From assembly GCA_021324185.1 (NCBI GenBank), contig JAJPJN010000174.1:1-53317 (forward strand): a DNA stretch of 53,317 bases, in the 5' to 3' direction. The position numbers and the translations under genes were made by a program. Positions 27,505 through 37,022 of the stretch are shown in pieces. The DNA comes from Terriglobia bacterium (GTDB taxonomy: Bacteria; Acidobacteriota; Terriglobia; Bryobacterales; Bryobacteraceae). Within the stretch, counting starts at the first letter, position 1, and each line of letters starts with the position of its first letter. Under the pieces are notes generated by a model. It was given only the letters and a program-made list of their open reading frames with translations, was not told the DNA's origin and ran no database searches.

Positions 27505-30500
27505 TCAGAAGTGAATCCGCAACCCGAACTCAATCTGCCGTGGCGTATTGGCCTGCGCTGTCACCACACCCCAGGTCTGCGGGCTATCGATGTTTAACAC
27601 CGGATTGGACGGTTGAAAGTGGTTCAGCAGGTTTGAAAACTGCGCGATGAATGTCGCCCCGGCCCGCTCAGTAACAAGAAAGTCCTTTGAGACAGTCATG
27701 TCCACATTCCACGTTGGGAATCCACGCAGCACGCCCGCTCCTCCGCCGCTCGTGTCGACCCCCAGTATCAGGCGGCGGAAGTCCGCATAGGTCGCGCTCG
27801 GGTTCGCAAACATGTTGATGCCGGAACCGCCCGCCGAAGCGTTTCCATTAGTTCCGATGCCCCCGGTGGCCGTGACATTGTAGTGTGCTGAATTGCCGCC
27901 CGTATACGGCGCAATCAGCACCGCATTCTCATTCGTAGTCGCCGAGCCGCAGTTTGCCTCGCCGAAGGATTGGCAATTGGAATTTGTTCCCGACCCCACG
28001 CTTACTTGAAGCGGCGCGCCGCTCTGCGCCGTGAAAAGCGGCGCAAACGCCCATCCACCCAGCAGATGACCCAACATTCCTTTCTGACCGGCAAATACTT
28101 TGGGTTGGTATAGAAGGCTGAGGTTATACACGAAGCGAATATCGAATGCCTGAGGTCCATACATCGAGCGCAGATTCCAATCGTCCAGAACCGTATAGCC
28201 GCTCGTCGTTTGTTGTACCGCGCCGGTACCCAAAGCGTGGCTCCAGGTGAAATTCGATTTCGCGGTAAGGCCGTGGAAATCGCGCGCTGTCACCGAAAAG
28301 AACGCCGCGTTGTAATTGCCATATCCGTCGCTGGTCGCCATCAGTATCGAGGAGAGTTGCGAAGGCGGCGAGCTCAGAATCGTGCGGCCCAAAGTCCATG
28401 ACGAGGCCGTATTCAAGCTGCTCCACAAATTAAACACCTGTGTCGCCAGAATCGTGCTCTTGCTGTTCGCAGCGACCGCCGCTGTACAGCTCCCATACTT
28501 GGCGCAATACGACGAATTCGCGCCACCCAGCGCAGCTTCAAAAAACGGCTGGTTACTGACCGGCTGATTAGAGCTCAATTGCCCGTACAGATTGGCGAAC
28601 GCATTCGCAAAGCTCTGGCCGTTCAACGTCATCATGTATGGGACGGCATCGAGATTGATCGTCTGATACTCATTGCGGATAATCCGGCCGATGTAGCCCG
28701 CCTCGAGCATGAAGTTCTGCGATAGCGCGCGCTGAACCGTAAAGTCAAACTGATCTGAGCGGCTGGGCCGGTAATTTGGATCCAGCGCATAGCCGTCCCC
28801 AGCCGCGGCGGCGCCATTGACGCCAGCAAAATAAGGCTGCGGCAGCGTTTGGCTAACTGTGGGTAGCGGCGCCGTCATTCCGTCCGTACCGATGCGGAAA
28901 GCAGTTAACGGCGTGACGCCGCTAGGTCCCAAGCAGGCGCCGCTGGAACTCGCTCCCACGCATTGAACCGCCTGTCCGAGTCCGGTCCCCAGCAGGGGAA
29001 TCAAAACAAGATCCACACCGTTCAAGCGCCCATAAATGCGGCTGTATCCGCCCCGAATAACCGTTTGATTCTGCCCAAACAGCCTGCCCAGCAGGCCGCT
29101 CCCGAAACTCGGATTCCAGGCGGCGGCAACGCGCGGGCTCAAACCTCCATAGAAGGGGTTGTATGGGTATTTGTGATCGCCATTGACGTTGCGTATCGTC
29201 GCGAACCCTAGTATCGGATCGTAAGCCTGTCCCGCAAGCGCTGCCTGTTTGACATTGGCCAGGTAGGTATTGGTGCTGATCTGCTTATCGTTGGTATCGA
29301 CTAATTCCACCTGCTTCCCATTGATCTCGTAGGGCGGCATCTCAATCGTGTAACTCAGCCCGTAAGTCAACGTGAAATCCTTTCGCATGTGCCAGGTGTC
29401 GCTGAAATACAAATCGTAAGTCGGAATAATCGTCTGGTCGAAAAGATTTGTGCCTATGGGCTGCAATGCCAGGTTAGTGCCCGCCCGCGAATACAGAACC
29501 TGCGGCGTGGAAACGATACCTAACACATCGTCGTAGAGCTGAGCCCAGTTGCTTTGTTGGTTCACAGGTAAATTGCCGGGATAAAAGCCGGAAAAATTGA
29601 TGCCCGAACCGGAACCGATCTGGTAGACCACCTGGGTAAGCACGTTAGTGCCGTTATCGTCTCGAGTGTGAAAATCGAAATTTCGCTCGTAAGTACCACC
29701 GAACTGGAACAGATGGTTCCCATGTATCTGGCTGACATCGTCGCGAAACGTATGGTCCTGCCCGTCCCAGGAACGCTCCCGCACGCTTGCAGAGTTGACA
29801 TTGTAGGGTATGAGCGCATTCGCACCCGTAGCGCCGGAACCGGTTTCGCCACCGATCTCAACCGCCCCGCCCAGCCCGGGGAGTTGAGGGGGCGCCAGGT
29901 TAGAGAACCACTGCCAGAAATTCCGCAAATAGCTCCAGTGAAAATCGTTCGTCAGGTTGGAATTGATAGTGGTTGTAAGTCCGGCTACGTAGTACGAAGG
30001 CTTCTGGACATGCGGGCTGACCGCTTTTGCTTGCCCGAACGTGTCGCCCGCAAACGCGCCGCCGATATCCACTTGGCTGGCCGTCAGCTCGTTGAAGGCA
30101 TAGTAGCGGTAGCTGGTCATCAAATGCCATTTCTGGCCGAAATCGTGGTCCACTCTCACAACCCCAAAATCCGCACTCTGCGGCAGCCGGATGGCAGCAA
30201 GATAGCCTTGCGTGTTATAGGTATCTCCCGCCTGCGGATCATTCGGCATCGGCATGTATTTTGACCAGAGCTGATTCACGATTGGATTCAAGCCAATGCG
30301 CCGCGGGTCACATGTCGCCGCTCCGCAGAGCGCCGGCTGATACGTGACGCCATTCACCGTTACTGGAACTGAATTGAGGTTATAGGCCTGATACACGCCG
30401 GAGCCGTTCGGAAGCTGAATAACTCCCGCCCGCATCAAAGCAGTCGGAACCAGCTTCTCAACCGTGGTTACCTGCGGAAAACGACGGCCTTCATAATTGA

Positions 30501-31470
30501 CAAAGAAATATGTCTTTCCGCCAAGTATATTAGGAGTTAAAGGTCCTCCAAGAGAGGCTCCGAAGCGGTTCTGATGGCTGGATGGAAGGGGAGTGTAGGG
30601 CTTTCCGGCCGTCGGCGTGTGATTATTCTTCCAGAGGTTGGCGCCAAAGTTGCTCCCCAAGTAGTAGTCATATAACGAGCCGTGAAATTGATTGGTGCCG
30701 CGTTTCGTCACCATTTGGACCTGCCCGCCAGCCGCCCCGTTGAAATCGGCGGTTTGATTGTTTGTCGCTACTTTGAACTCTTCGATGCTCTCCGCCGGCG
30801 TAGGCATCACCCCGGAAGGATTCCCGCCGGAAGCCGCCGACCCGATGTAGCCGCTGCTCTGCGTATACGACGCCGATGTGCCGTCCATGTCGTTGGTGTT
30901 GTTGCCGCCGTCCAGTTGGAAAGTGTTCTGGTCGGTTACGGCTCCTGCAACGTTGCCGGTCGGCGACACGCCCGGTTGTAAAGTAACGAAGGCATTGGCA
31001 TCTCGCCCCAGGTTCGGCAGCGACATAATGGCCGGCCCGGTGATGGTGTCTCCCACCGTCGCGCTGGCGGTCTGAAGTTCCGCTCCGGCTGACGCTTGCA
31101 CCTCCACCGTCGTGGCGGTTGAGCCGACCTGAAGCGTCACATCGATGGTCAGGACCAGGCCGACATTCACTTGTTGATTCGGCACTTTCGACAGCGAAAA
31201 GCCCGGTTTGCTTACCTCGATGTTGTATTTGCCCGGATCGACGTTTACGAAGCTGTACCGCCCGCTTTCGTTTGTCGTGGCCACCCGCGCCGTATTGGTG
31301 GACACGTCAATGAGCCGGACTTCTGCTCCCGCCACCACTCCGCCTTGAGCATCTGTCACCTGGCCCGAAACCGTGCCCGTCGAGGTCGATTGTGCGTAAG
31401 CCATGCTGCCCAATAGCAGCAGCACAGCCAAAAAGGCTGCTCTTAAACCATGCCAACGATTGAAAATCAA
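27505..31470 (-). CDS. Oar-like TonB-dependent receptor
   Basis: 1321 residues. The signal peptide ends at SMAYAQ. A CarboxypepD_reg domain (GTVSGQVTDAQGGVVAGAEVRL) fills about 30-115. The plug follows (LPNLGRDANAFVTLQPGV, ESIEEFKVATNNQTADF, GGQVQMVTKRGTNQFHGS). A very long barrel ends in FGLRIHF, with the terminal Phe expected for outer-membrane insertion. Large Oar-like receptors are abundant in Acidobacteriota and are thought to import oligosaccharides or peptides. No SusD partner is adjacent. It appears monocistronic, between the sensor-kinase operon downstream and the divergent RRM gene. Confidence 0.92.
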   Translation of the reverse strand: MIFNRWHGLRAAFLAVLLLLGSMAYAQSTSTGTVSGQVTDAQGGVVAGAEVRLIDVSTNTARVATTNESGRYSFVNVDPGKYNIEVSKPGFSLSKVPNQQVNVGLVLTIDVTLQVGSTATTVEVQASAGAELQTASATVGDTITGPAIMSLPNLGRDANAFVTLQPGVSPTGNVAGAVTDQNTFQLDGGNNTNDMDGTSASYTQSSGYIGSAASGGNPSGVMPTPAESIEEFKVATNNQTADFNGAAGGQVQMVTKRGTNQFHGSLYDYYLGSNFGANLWKNNHTPTAGKPYTPLPSSHQNRFGASLGGPLTPNILGGKTYFFVNYEGRRFPQVTTVEKLVPTALMRAGVIQLPNGSGVYQAYNLNSVPVTVNGVTYQPALCGAATCDPRRIGLNPIVNQLWSKYMPMPNDPQAGDTYNTQGYLAAIRLPQSADFGVVRVDHDFGQKWHLMTSYRYYAFNELTASQVDIGGAFAGDTFGQAKAVSPHVQKPSYYVAGLTTTINSNLTNDFHWSYLRNFWQWFSNLAPPQLPGLGGAVEIGGETGSGATGANALIPYNVNSASVRERSWDGQDHTFRDDVSQIHGNHLFQFGGTYERNFDFHTRDDNGTNVLTQVVYQIGSGSGINFSGFYPGNLPVNQQSNWAQLYDDVLGIVSTPQVLYSRAGTNLALQPIGTNLFDQTIIPTYDLYFSDTWHMRKDFTLTYGLSYTIEMPPYEINGKQVELVDTNDKQISTNTYLANVKQAALAGQAYDPILGFATIRNVNGDHKYPYNPFYGGLSPRVAAAWNPSFGSGLLGRLFGQNQTVIRGGYSRIYGRLNGVDLVLIPLLGTGLGQAVQCVGASSSGACLGPSGVTPLTAFRIGTDGMTAPLPTVSQTLPQPYFAGVNGAAAAGDGYALDPNYRPSRSDQFDFTVQRALSQNFMLEAGYIGRIIRNEYQTINLDAVPYMMTLNGQSFANAFANLYGQLSSNQPVSNQPFFEAALGGANSSYCAKYGSCTAAVAANSKSTILATQVFNLWSSLNTASSWTLGRTILSSPPSQLSSILMATSDGYGNYNAAFFSVTARDFHGLTAKSNFTWSHALGTGAVQQTTSGYTVLDDWNLRSMYGPQAFDIRFVYNLSLLYQPKVFAGQKGMLGHLLGGWAFAPLFTAQSGAPLQVSVGSGTNSNCQSFGEANCGSATTNENAVLIAPYTGGNSAHYNVTATGGIGTNGNASAGGSGINMFANPSATYADFRRLILGVDTSGGGAGVLRGFPTWNVDMTVSKDFLVTERAGATFIAQFSNLLNHFQPSNPVLNIDSPQTWGVVTAQANTPRQIEFGLRIHF

Positions 31471-31520
31471 AAAGATCGCCCCCTGCCGAACGGTCCATTG
31501 TATACGAGCGGGGAAATATC

Positions 31521-31529
31521 TGGTATACT
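31521..31529 (+). promoter_or_regulatory. Putative extended -10 promoter of the RRM gene
   Basis: TGG followed by TATACT (31524-31529) is an extended -10 type element. No clean -35 is seen at 17 nt. The mRNA would have a leader of about 120 nt before the GTG at 31659, as is common for cold-regulated RNA-binding genes. Confidence 0.4.
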
Positions 31530-31658
31530 GACGTTGTCTTTGCCCCGCATCGTTGTCATTCGAGTGCCTTCCGGCCGCTGTCTTCCCTTCCGTCGCGTTG
31601 GTTATTTGAAGATCCTGCAGTCAGAGCAAAGATAATTAACACTTAAAAGGAATCTACT

Positions 31659-31982
31659 GTGACCAACATATTTGTCGGAAATCTCAGTTATCAGGCAACA
31701 CAAGCCGATCTACAGAACGCATTTGGCGCCTACGGCAACATCGAAAGGATCAACGTCGTCACTGACCGGGAAACCGGCCAGCCCCGCGGCTTTGCCTTTA
31801 TCGAAATGACCGATCCGGCCGCTGCTCAGAATGCCATTGCAAATTTAAACGGCTCCGAGCTGCATGGCCGCGCCATTAACGTGAACGAAGCCCGCCCTAA
31901 GCCCGCGGGTGGTGGCGACTACGGACGCCGCAGCTCAGGTTATCGCGGCGGTAACGGCCGCAGCCGCGGAAATCGCTGGTAA
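31659..31982 (+). CDS. RRM-type RNA-binding protein
   Basis: 107 residues from a GTG with AAAAGGAA upstream. One RNA-recognition motif: RNP2 is IFVGNL (residues 4-9) and RNP1 is RGFAFIEM (about 43-50). A Gly/Arg/Ser-rich tail (GGGDYGRRSSGYRGGNG) follows, typical of cyanobacterial and other bacterial Rbp proteins. These bind single-stranded RNA and are often cold-induced. The 120-nt leader fits post-transcriptional control, but this is inference. It is divergent from the Oar-like receptor. A hairpin about 20 nt after the stop may terminate it. Confidence 0.93.
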   Translation: MTNIFVGNLSYQATQADLQNAFGAYGNIERINVVTDRETGQPRGFAFIEMTDPAAAQNAIANLNGSELHGRAINVNEARPKPAGGGDYGRRSSGYRGGNGRSRGNRW

Positions 31983-31989
31983 TCGCAAT

Positions 31990-33297
31990 TTACTTCACCG
32001 GGGCAGGCGCTTTTGCCTGCCTCGTTTGATTCACTTTCTTCATCCGCTTCGTAAGCTTCTTTTCAAGCCGCGCTTTTCGGCGCGTCCATGCTTCGCCGGG
32101 TCTGCAGGCTAGCGCCTGCGCCGTGAACTCCAACGCCTTGGCAAAGTTGCCTTCCTCGTGCTCATAGTATTTGGCTATCTCTTCGAGCGCGCACAGGCGA
32201 TACTCATTGCGGCACGCCGCCAGTTCGCCAAATAACTCCTGCGCGGCCTGCGCGCACCCCAATTTTTTCTCCAGCCGCGCCATGTCCCAGAGCGTTCGGA
32301 ATAAAAGACGGTCAGGCAGCCCTGCATCCACGGCGCGTTTCAACAGTTCTAATCCGCGCTCCGTTTCACCAGCACGGATGAGCCAGCGGCCGATGCCGCA
32401 TAGATCCTCACCCCGCTTCACACCCAATCGCGCCAGCGCATCGCAATCCGTTTGCCGGAAGGCCGCCGGAACAATTGCCGTAAGACAGGCCAGAGTCAGA
32501 ATGTCGATCGCGTTGTGATGAAAGATGGGCACCAGCCGGCGTGCTTCCTGCCAACGGACATACTCGAAATAGACGTACGGAATCAATTCGCCCGGCAAAT
32601 CGCCCTCGCGCTCAAACCCGAGCACCTGTTCCTCCAGTTCCATCAGCCGGCAGCTTTCCAAGCGCAATTTCCATAAACGCCGCGCTCCATGTAGCAAATC
32701 GAGGTGGGCGAGCCGGTCAAATGGAGATCTTTGACCTCGATGCTGGTAGCGCGCATCGAGCAGCGGCTCGTCGAAGGTCTTTCCGTTGTAAGTGATCAGC
32801 ACATCGAAGTTGCTGAGATGATCAGCAAGCGCCGCCAGCATGCTCGCTTCTTCTGAATATTCGCGCAGAAAAAATTGACGCAAGCGGAACCCTTCTGCCG
32901 TAATTTGCCCGACGCCCGCCAGAAATGCGTACGGATTCGAACTTCCCAGCAGTCCCGTCGTCTCCGTGTCGAGGAAAGCCAAGCGCTGGCACTCGACCGA
33001 AGGTATGGCGCCTTCGGCGAGGACGTCCAACATGTCAGCAGGCAATTCGGCCAGACTTCCAATATCGGCTGCTCCGTGTTGCCGGTGCGCCGGGAAGAGC
33101 CGCTCGATTTGAAAATGTTCCCCGAATCGATTCTCAACAACAACGCCCGCCGCCCACTCTTCAACACGCATGCGAGCCGGCTCGACATCAATCTGTTGGG
33201 GCCACAATGCCGGAGAAAAATTCCGTTGTGCAAACCTGAGTTCGATAGCGGCAACGCGCTGTTTCAATAGATCGAGCTGTTCTTTGGCAGTCGGCAC
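31990..33297 (-). CDS. YprB-like RNase H-fold exonuclease domain protein with TPR-like tail
   Basis: 435 residues. The central RNase_H-like/DnaQ-type domain (about 105-280) shows the acidic exonuclease pattern: AFLDTETTGL (Asp/Glu), TYNGKTFDEPLLDARY (Asp), HLDLLHGARRLW and HHNAIDILTLA (Asp). It matches the YprB family of predicted nucleases. The C-terminal third is helical with TPR-like repeats (RAGETERGLELLKRAVDAG, CAQAAQELFGELAAC) and ends in a Lys/Arg-rich tail. Substrate and partners are unknown. The last codons contain the hairpin that may end the RRM transcript on the other strand. Confidence 0.85.
   Translation of the reverse strand: MPTAKEQLDLLKQRVAAIELRFAQRNFSPALWPQQIDVEPARMRVEEWAAGVVVENRFGEHFQIERLFPAHRQHGAADIGSLAELPADMLDVLAEGAIPSVECQRLAFLDTETTGLLGSSNPYAFLAGVGQITAEGFRLRQFFLREYSEEASMLAALADHLSNFDVLITYNGKTFDEPLLDARYQHRGQRSPFDRLAHLDLLHGARRLWKLRLESCRLMELEEQVLGFEREGDLPGELIPYVYFEYVRWQEARRLVPIFHHNAIDILTLACLTAIVPAAFRQTDCDALARLGVKRGEDLCGIGRWLIRAGETERGLELLKRAVDAGLPDRLLFRTLWDMARLEKKLGCAQAAQELFGELAACRNEYRLCALEEIAKYYEHEEGNFAKALEFTAQALACRPGEAWTRRKARLEKKLTKRMKKVNQTRQAKAPAPVK
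32001..32024 (+). terminator. Candidate terminator hairpin of the RRM gene
   Basis: A stem of 7 perfect pairs (GGCAGGC/GCCTGCC), extendable to 9 with a G-T pair, encloses a 6-nt loop (GCTTTT). It begins 19 nt after the stop codon and is followed by TCGTTTG, a weak T-run. It lies inside the last codons of the opposite-strand exonuclease gene. Confidence 0.4.
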
Positions 33298-33333
33298 GCG
33301 GGTTTCGCTATTTCTTTGCCATTATACGCACCT

Positions 33334-35157
33334 ATGTTCAAATTGAGAATTTTGCTCTTCCTCGTCCTGCCTCTTGCGGCTTCGGCGCAGTTCGACATCA
33401 AAGCGCACTACACCAAGCACGAATACAAAATCGCCATGCGCGACGGCGTACATCTGTTCACGGCCGTGTACGTGCCCAACGATGCGTCGCCTTCGAACAA
33501 ATACCCGTTTCTGATGACTCGAACGCCCTACGGCGTCGGCCCGTACGGTGAAGACAAGTATCCGCGCCAGCTCGGCCCGGGAGCGAAGTTCGCCGAAGAT
33601 GGATTCATTTTTGTGTACCAGGACGTCCGTGGCCGCAACATGTCCGAAGGCACGTTTGTCGAAATGCGTCCGGAACCTGACCAGCTCAACGGCAAGGAGG
33701 TCGACGAAGCCTCCGACACCTACGACACCATCGAGTGGCTGCTTAAGAACGTGCCGAATAATAACGGTCTCGTAGGCCTCGTGGGCACATCCTATCCTGG
33801 CTTCTATACCAGCGCGGGCACCATCAACGCGCATCCGGCACTTGTTGCCGCTTCACCCCAGGCTCCCATGTCCGACATCTACATGGGCGACGATGCGTAT
33901 CACAACGGCGCATTTATGCTGATTGCGAATTTCGCGTTCTATATGGACTTTTTTGGTAAGCAAAATAATCCGGAATTACCCCAGCCTCGCAAGCCTTTTG
34001 ATTACGGGACGAAAGATGGGTATCAGTTCTATCTCAATATGGGGCCGCTGGTGAATTCAGACGAAAAATACTTCCACTTCACCAACCCATACTGGACCGA
34101 TTGCTACACGCACACAACGTATGACGAGTTCTGGCGCAGCCGCGATGTTTTACCTCATCTAAAGAACATCAAGCCGGCAATTCTGGTCGTCGGCGGCTGG
34201 TTCGACGCCGAAGATCTGTCCGGCGCCCTCAAGACCTTCCGCGCCATTGAGAAGCAATCGCCCGCCACATCGGACAAGCTCGTCATGGGACCTTGGGTGC
34301 ATGGCGGCTGGAATCGCGCACCGGGAGACAAACTCGGCGATCTTACATTCGGATCGAACAATTCCACCTTCTTTCAGGATGAAATCGAGCTGCCCTTCTT
34401 TCGCCAGTATCTAAAAAACGCAGCCCCTGCTGCACTGCCCAAAGCGTATGTCTTCGAGACCGGCAAGAACGTCTGGCGCAAGGAAGAGCAGTGGCCGCCT
34501 GCGAACGTCACCACGCGCAAGCTGTACTTTCAGGCCGGCGGCAAATTGAGCTTTGCGCCGCCCACACAGCCAACCGGCTTCGACGAGTACATCAGCGATC
34601 CGGCAAATCCGGTTCCGTTCTATAGCAAGCCGACTCTATCCATGGCGCGCGAATATATGGACGCCGATCAACGCTTCGCGCAAAGCCGCCCGGACGTCCT
34701 CACCTATGAGACAGACCCTCTGGAGCAAGATCTGACCGTCGCGGGCCCCATCTCTCCTACGTTATTTGTGTCGACCACCGGCACCGACTCGGATTTCGAT
34801 GTCAAGCTGATCGATGTCTATCCCGAAAATGCCGGCGACTCGCTGAGCGGCTATGAGCAGTTGGTGCGCGGCGAACCGTTTCGAGGCAAGTTCCGCAACA
34901 GCTTTGAGCATCCCGAACCGTTTAAACCAGGCGAAGTGGCGCAAATCCAGTTCGCAATGCCGGATGTTTATCATTGCTTCCAAAAAGGCCACCGCATCAT
35001 GGTGCAGGTTCAGAGTTCCTGGTTCCCTCTAACTGACCGCAACCCGCAAACCTTTACCGACATTCCAAACGCCAAGCCGGCAGATTTTCAGAAAGCCACC
35101 GAGCGCGTTTATCGATCGAGCGATCGCGCATCCTTTATCGGTTTGAATATTGAATGA
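33334..35157 (+). CDS. Secreted CocE/NonD-family hydrolase (alpha-amino acid ester hydrolase-like)
   Basis: About 607 residues from ATG 33334, which places a signal peptide (FKLRILLFLVLPLAASAQ) at the N-terminus. The alpha/beta hydrolase triad is visible: Ser153 in VGTSYPGFY, an Asp in VVGGWFDAEDL and a His in MGPWVHGGW. The C-terminal X-Pro dipeptidyl-peptidase-like jelly-roll domain (about 440-600) ends with a YRSSDRASFIGLNIE strand. Enzymes of this group hydrolyse esters and amides such as alpha-amino acid esters, cocaine or beta-lactam precursors. The natural substrate is unknown. The next gene overlaps its stop by 4 bp. Confidence 0.9.
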   Translation: MFKLRILLFLVLPLAASAQFDIKAHYTKHEYKIAMRDGVHLFTAVYVPNDASPSNKYPFLMTRTPYGVGPYGEDKYPRQLGPGAKFAEDGFIFVYQDVRGRNMSEGTFVEMRPEPDQLNGKEVDEASDTYDTIEWLLKNVPNNNGLVGLVGTSYPGFYTSAGTINAHPALVAASPQAPMSDIYMGDDAYHNGAFMLIANFAFYMDFFGKQNNPELPQPRKPFDYGTKDGYQFYLNMGPLVNSDEKYFHFTNPYWTDCYTHTTYDEFWRSRDVLPHLKNIKPAILVVGGWFDAEDLSGALKTFRAIEKQSPATSDKLVMGPWVHGGWNRAPGDKLGDLTFGSNNSTFFQDEIELPFFRQYLKNAAPAALPKAYVFETGKNVWRKEEQWPPANVTTRKLYFQAGGKLSFAPPTQPTGFDEYISDPANPVPFYSKPTLSMAREYMDADQRFAQSRPDVLTYETDPLEQDLTVAGPISPTLFVSTTGTDSDFDVKLIDVYPENAGDSLSGYEQLVRGEPFRGKFRNSFEHPEPFKPGEVAQIQFAMPDVYHCFQKGHRIMVQVQSSWFPLTDRNPQTFTDIPNAKPADFQKATERVYRSSDRASFIGLNIE

Positions 35158-35567
35158 TGCGAAAAATCCTGCGCTACACATGGATCCTGGTGGCTATCGC
35201 CGCGCTTTATGTAGCTTGGATCTTCTACTCACGTCACGAGCGCGAGGCCTCAGCCGAGGCAGCTATCGCCCGGCAGAAGCAGAAGGAAGCACAGCGCGTA
35301 GATAATCTGATCTTCGGATCCGGTGAGATTCAATTCACCACCTTCGGCGCAGACAATGGCGTGCTCCGCCCGGGCGAAAGCACGGAGCTTTGTTATGGCG
35401 TCGTAAACGCCGTGCGCGTAGAGATCGATCCGCCCATCGAACAGGCCAAACCCACTTATCACCACTGCGTCGAAATCGCTCCCAAAAAGACAACCACTTA
35501 CACCATCAAAGCCACGGATGCCAAGGGCAAGACAAAATCCGAATCGTTAACCATCCAAGTTAGATAG
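35154..35567 (+). CDS. Single-span membrane-anchored Ig-like domain protein
   Basis: 137 residues whose ATG overlaps the stop of the hydrolase gene. One membrane span at about 8-26 (YTWILVAIAALYVAWIF) is followed by a charged helix and a periplasmic beta-rich domain with ELCYGVVNAVRVEIDPPI, HHCVEIAPKKTTTYTIKA and the last strand ESLTIQVR, which resembles an Ig-like fold. A Cys in each strand could form a disulfide. No known family is recognised. Translational coupling with the secreted hydrolase suggests a cofactor or anchoring role for it, which is inference. Confidence 0.75.
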   Translation: MMRKILRYTWILVAIAALYVAWIFYSRHEREASAEAAIARQKQKEAQRVDNLIFGSGEIQFTTFGADNGVLRPGESTELCYGVVNAVRVEIDPPIEQAKPTYHHCVEIAPKKTTTYTIKATDAKGKTKSESLTIQVR

Positions 35568-35645
35568 GCAGAGTTTATTTGAACCCGGAGCAGATCGCGG
35601 TCGCTGTTTGGCTCTTCTATTACTTGGTTCGAGCGAGTCTGTTCT

Positions 35646-37022
35646 TCAGGGCTGGCCGGGATAGAACGACAGTGCGCTGCCCCCGAAGTTAGTCCATCCG
35701 TTCCAGCCACCGGAAGAAGGTTGCCAGTCTGACCAAACCGTACCGCTGCTATCCACCGCGAACAGTTGAATACGTTCGTCTTGCGTGCTGGCTGTGACCA
35801 GTTGCGGATCGAGACCGCTGCCGCCCATGTCGGTCCAGTTACCGCCGAAACTTCCGCCAGGCGATCCTTGCTGCCAAATGTTCAATACATCGTTGGGCGA
35901 TTGTGTCGATACACCGAACAATACCAGGCGGCCGTCCTTGTTCTGCCCGATGGCGATTCCCGGCTTGAGCGTCGCGCCGGGAATTTCGGTCCAGTTGTTC
36001 CAGCCGCCACCGGGCGAAGTCTGCGAGATTGTCCAGACATTGCCGGAAGAGTCTACACCAAATACCTGCAACTCACCACCAAGATTTCGCGCCACTGCCA
36101 GACGTGGATTCAACTGCACACCACTCAGCTCTTGCCAACCGCTCCAGCCACCCGCATCGGTTTGCCAGCAATGCCAGATATTGCCGTTGGAGTCGGCGCC
36201 AAATATTTCCAAGTGCCCGTTAAGATTGCGCCCCAGCACATACCCAGGCTTGATTTTGGGGTCTCCGCCGCCATTGTTTAGCGCACTCCAGCCTGAAGCC
36301 CAGCCTATTTCAGGCGCATTTTCAGAAACAGTATAGATTACACCGCCATTATTGAGACCCAAAAGACTCAAGCTGCCATCAGCGTTGTTTCCGGCTGTCA
36401 GATTTGCCAGGCCCAATCCCGCGCTACTGGTCATGTCGCTCCAGGTACTCCATGGCGCCCCACCGGGCGAGGGTTGCTGGCTCCAATAGACATCTCCGCT
36501 CGTCGGCACGAACACCTGCACTGTGTTGTCTTCGTTCTTCACGACAGCGATGCCGCCGGCGGAAGAGACGCCACTAAGTCCTGCCCAGCCGTTCCAATCC
36601 GCCGGCGGGCTCTGAGGTACGTCGGCAGCTTTCTGCCAGTCGTGTTCGACCGCGCCGTTCGCTCCAATAGCAAACATCTCCAACGCACCGTTCTGGTTCA
36701 TCTGGATTGGTCCGAAGAGTGCACCGGCGGCGTCAATTCGAACCACCACCGCCTCGGCCGCTGGCACGGAGAGAGTCAACGAGCCGGAAATGTCCGGTTG
36801 GAGCGGCGTCCATGCGCCGAGCCATGAGGAGTTGTTAGTAATAGTCTTGCCGGCCAGCGTTGCGGCTTTTGGAGTCGGATCGCCCGCTGTGCCGGACGTC
36901 AGCACCATATAAGAGCCGCTGGCTGTGCTGAACCCCTGCGGCTGAATCGTGAGATTGACAGTGGCGCTGTTACCTGTCAGATTATTCGTTTTGTTGATGA
37001 ACGTCAGATAGCTGGTCAGGCC
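35646..37022 (-). CDS. C-terminal part of a GH79-type protein: seven-repeat PLL-like beta-propeller lectin
   Basis: This frame is open upstream of ATG 36908 (back to at least 37022), where it encodes GLTSYLTFINKTNNLTG, the beta-domain continuation of the GH79-type protein that stops at 37016 in another frame. It then contains seven repeats of about 45-50 residues built on GxLxVFGVDSSGNVWxxxQ and a W..W motif, as in PLL/DUF346-type seven-bladed propeller lectins that bind fucose and related sugars. Visible blade cores are GALEMFAIGANG, NTVQVFVPTSGD, GSLSLLGLNNGG, GHLEIFGADSNG, GELQVFGVDSSG, GRLVLFGVSTQS and ERIQLFAVDSSG. It most likely belongs to one split gene with the upstream ORF. The intervening shift is about one base near 37025-37030. 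Confidence 0.8.
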   Translation of the reverse strand, partial: GLTSYLTFINKTNNLTGNSATVNLTIQPQGFSTASGSYMVLTSGTAGDPTPKAATLAGKTITNNSSWLGAWTPLQPDISGSLTLSVPAAEAVVVRIDAAGALFGPIQMNQNGALEMFAIGANGAVEHDWQKAADVPQSPPADWNGWAGLSGVSSAGGIAVVKNEDNTVQVFVPTSGDVYWSQQPSPGGAPWSTWSDMTSSAGLGLANLTAGNNADGSLSLLGLNNGGVIYTVSENAPEIGWASGWSALNNGGGDPKIKPGYVLGRNLNGHLEIFGADSNGNIWHCWQTDAGGWSGWQELSGVQLNPRLAVARNLGGELQVFGVDSSGNVWTISQTSPGGGWNNWTEIPGATLKPGIAIGQNKDGRLVLFGVSTQSPNDVLNIWQQGSPGGSFGGNWTDMGGSGLDPQLVTASTQDERIQLFAVDSSGTVWSDWQPSSGGWNGWTNFGGSALSFYPGQP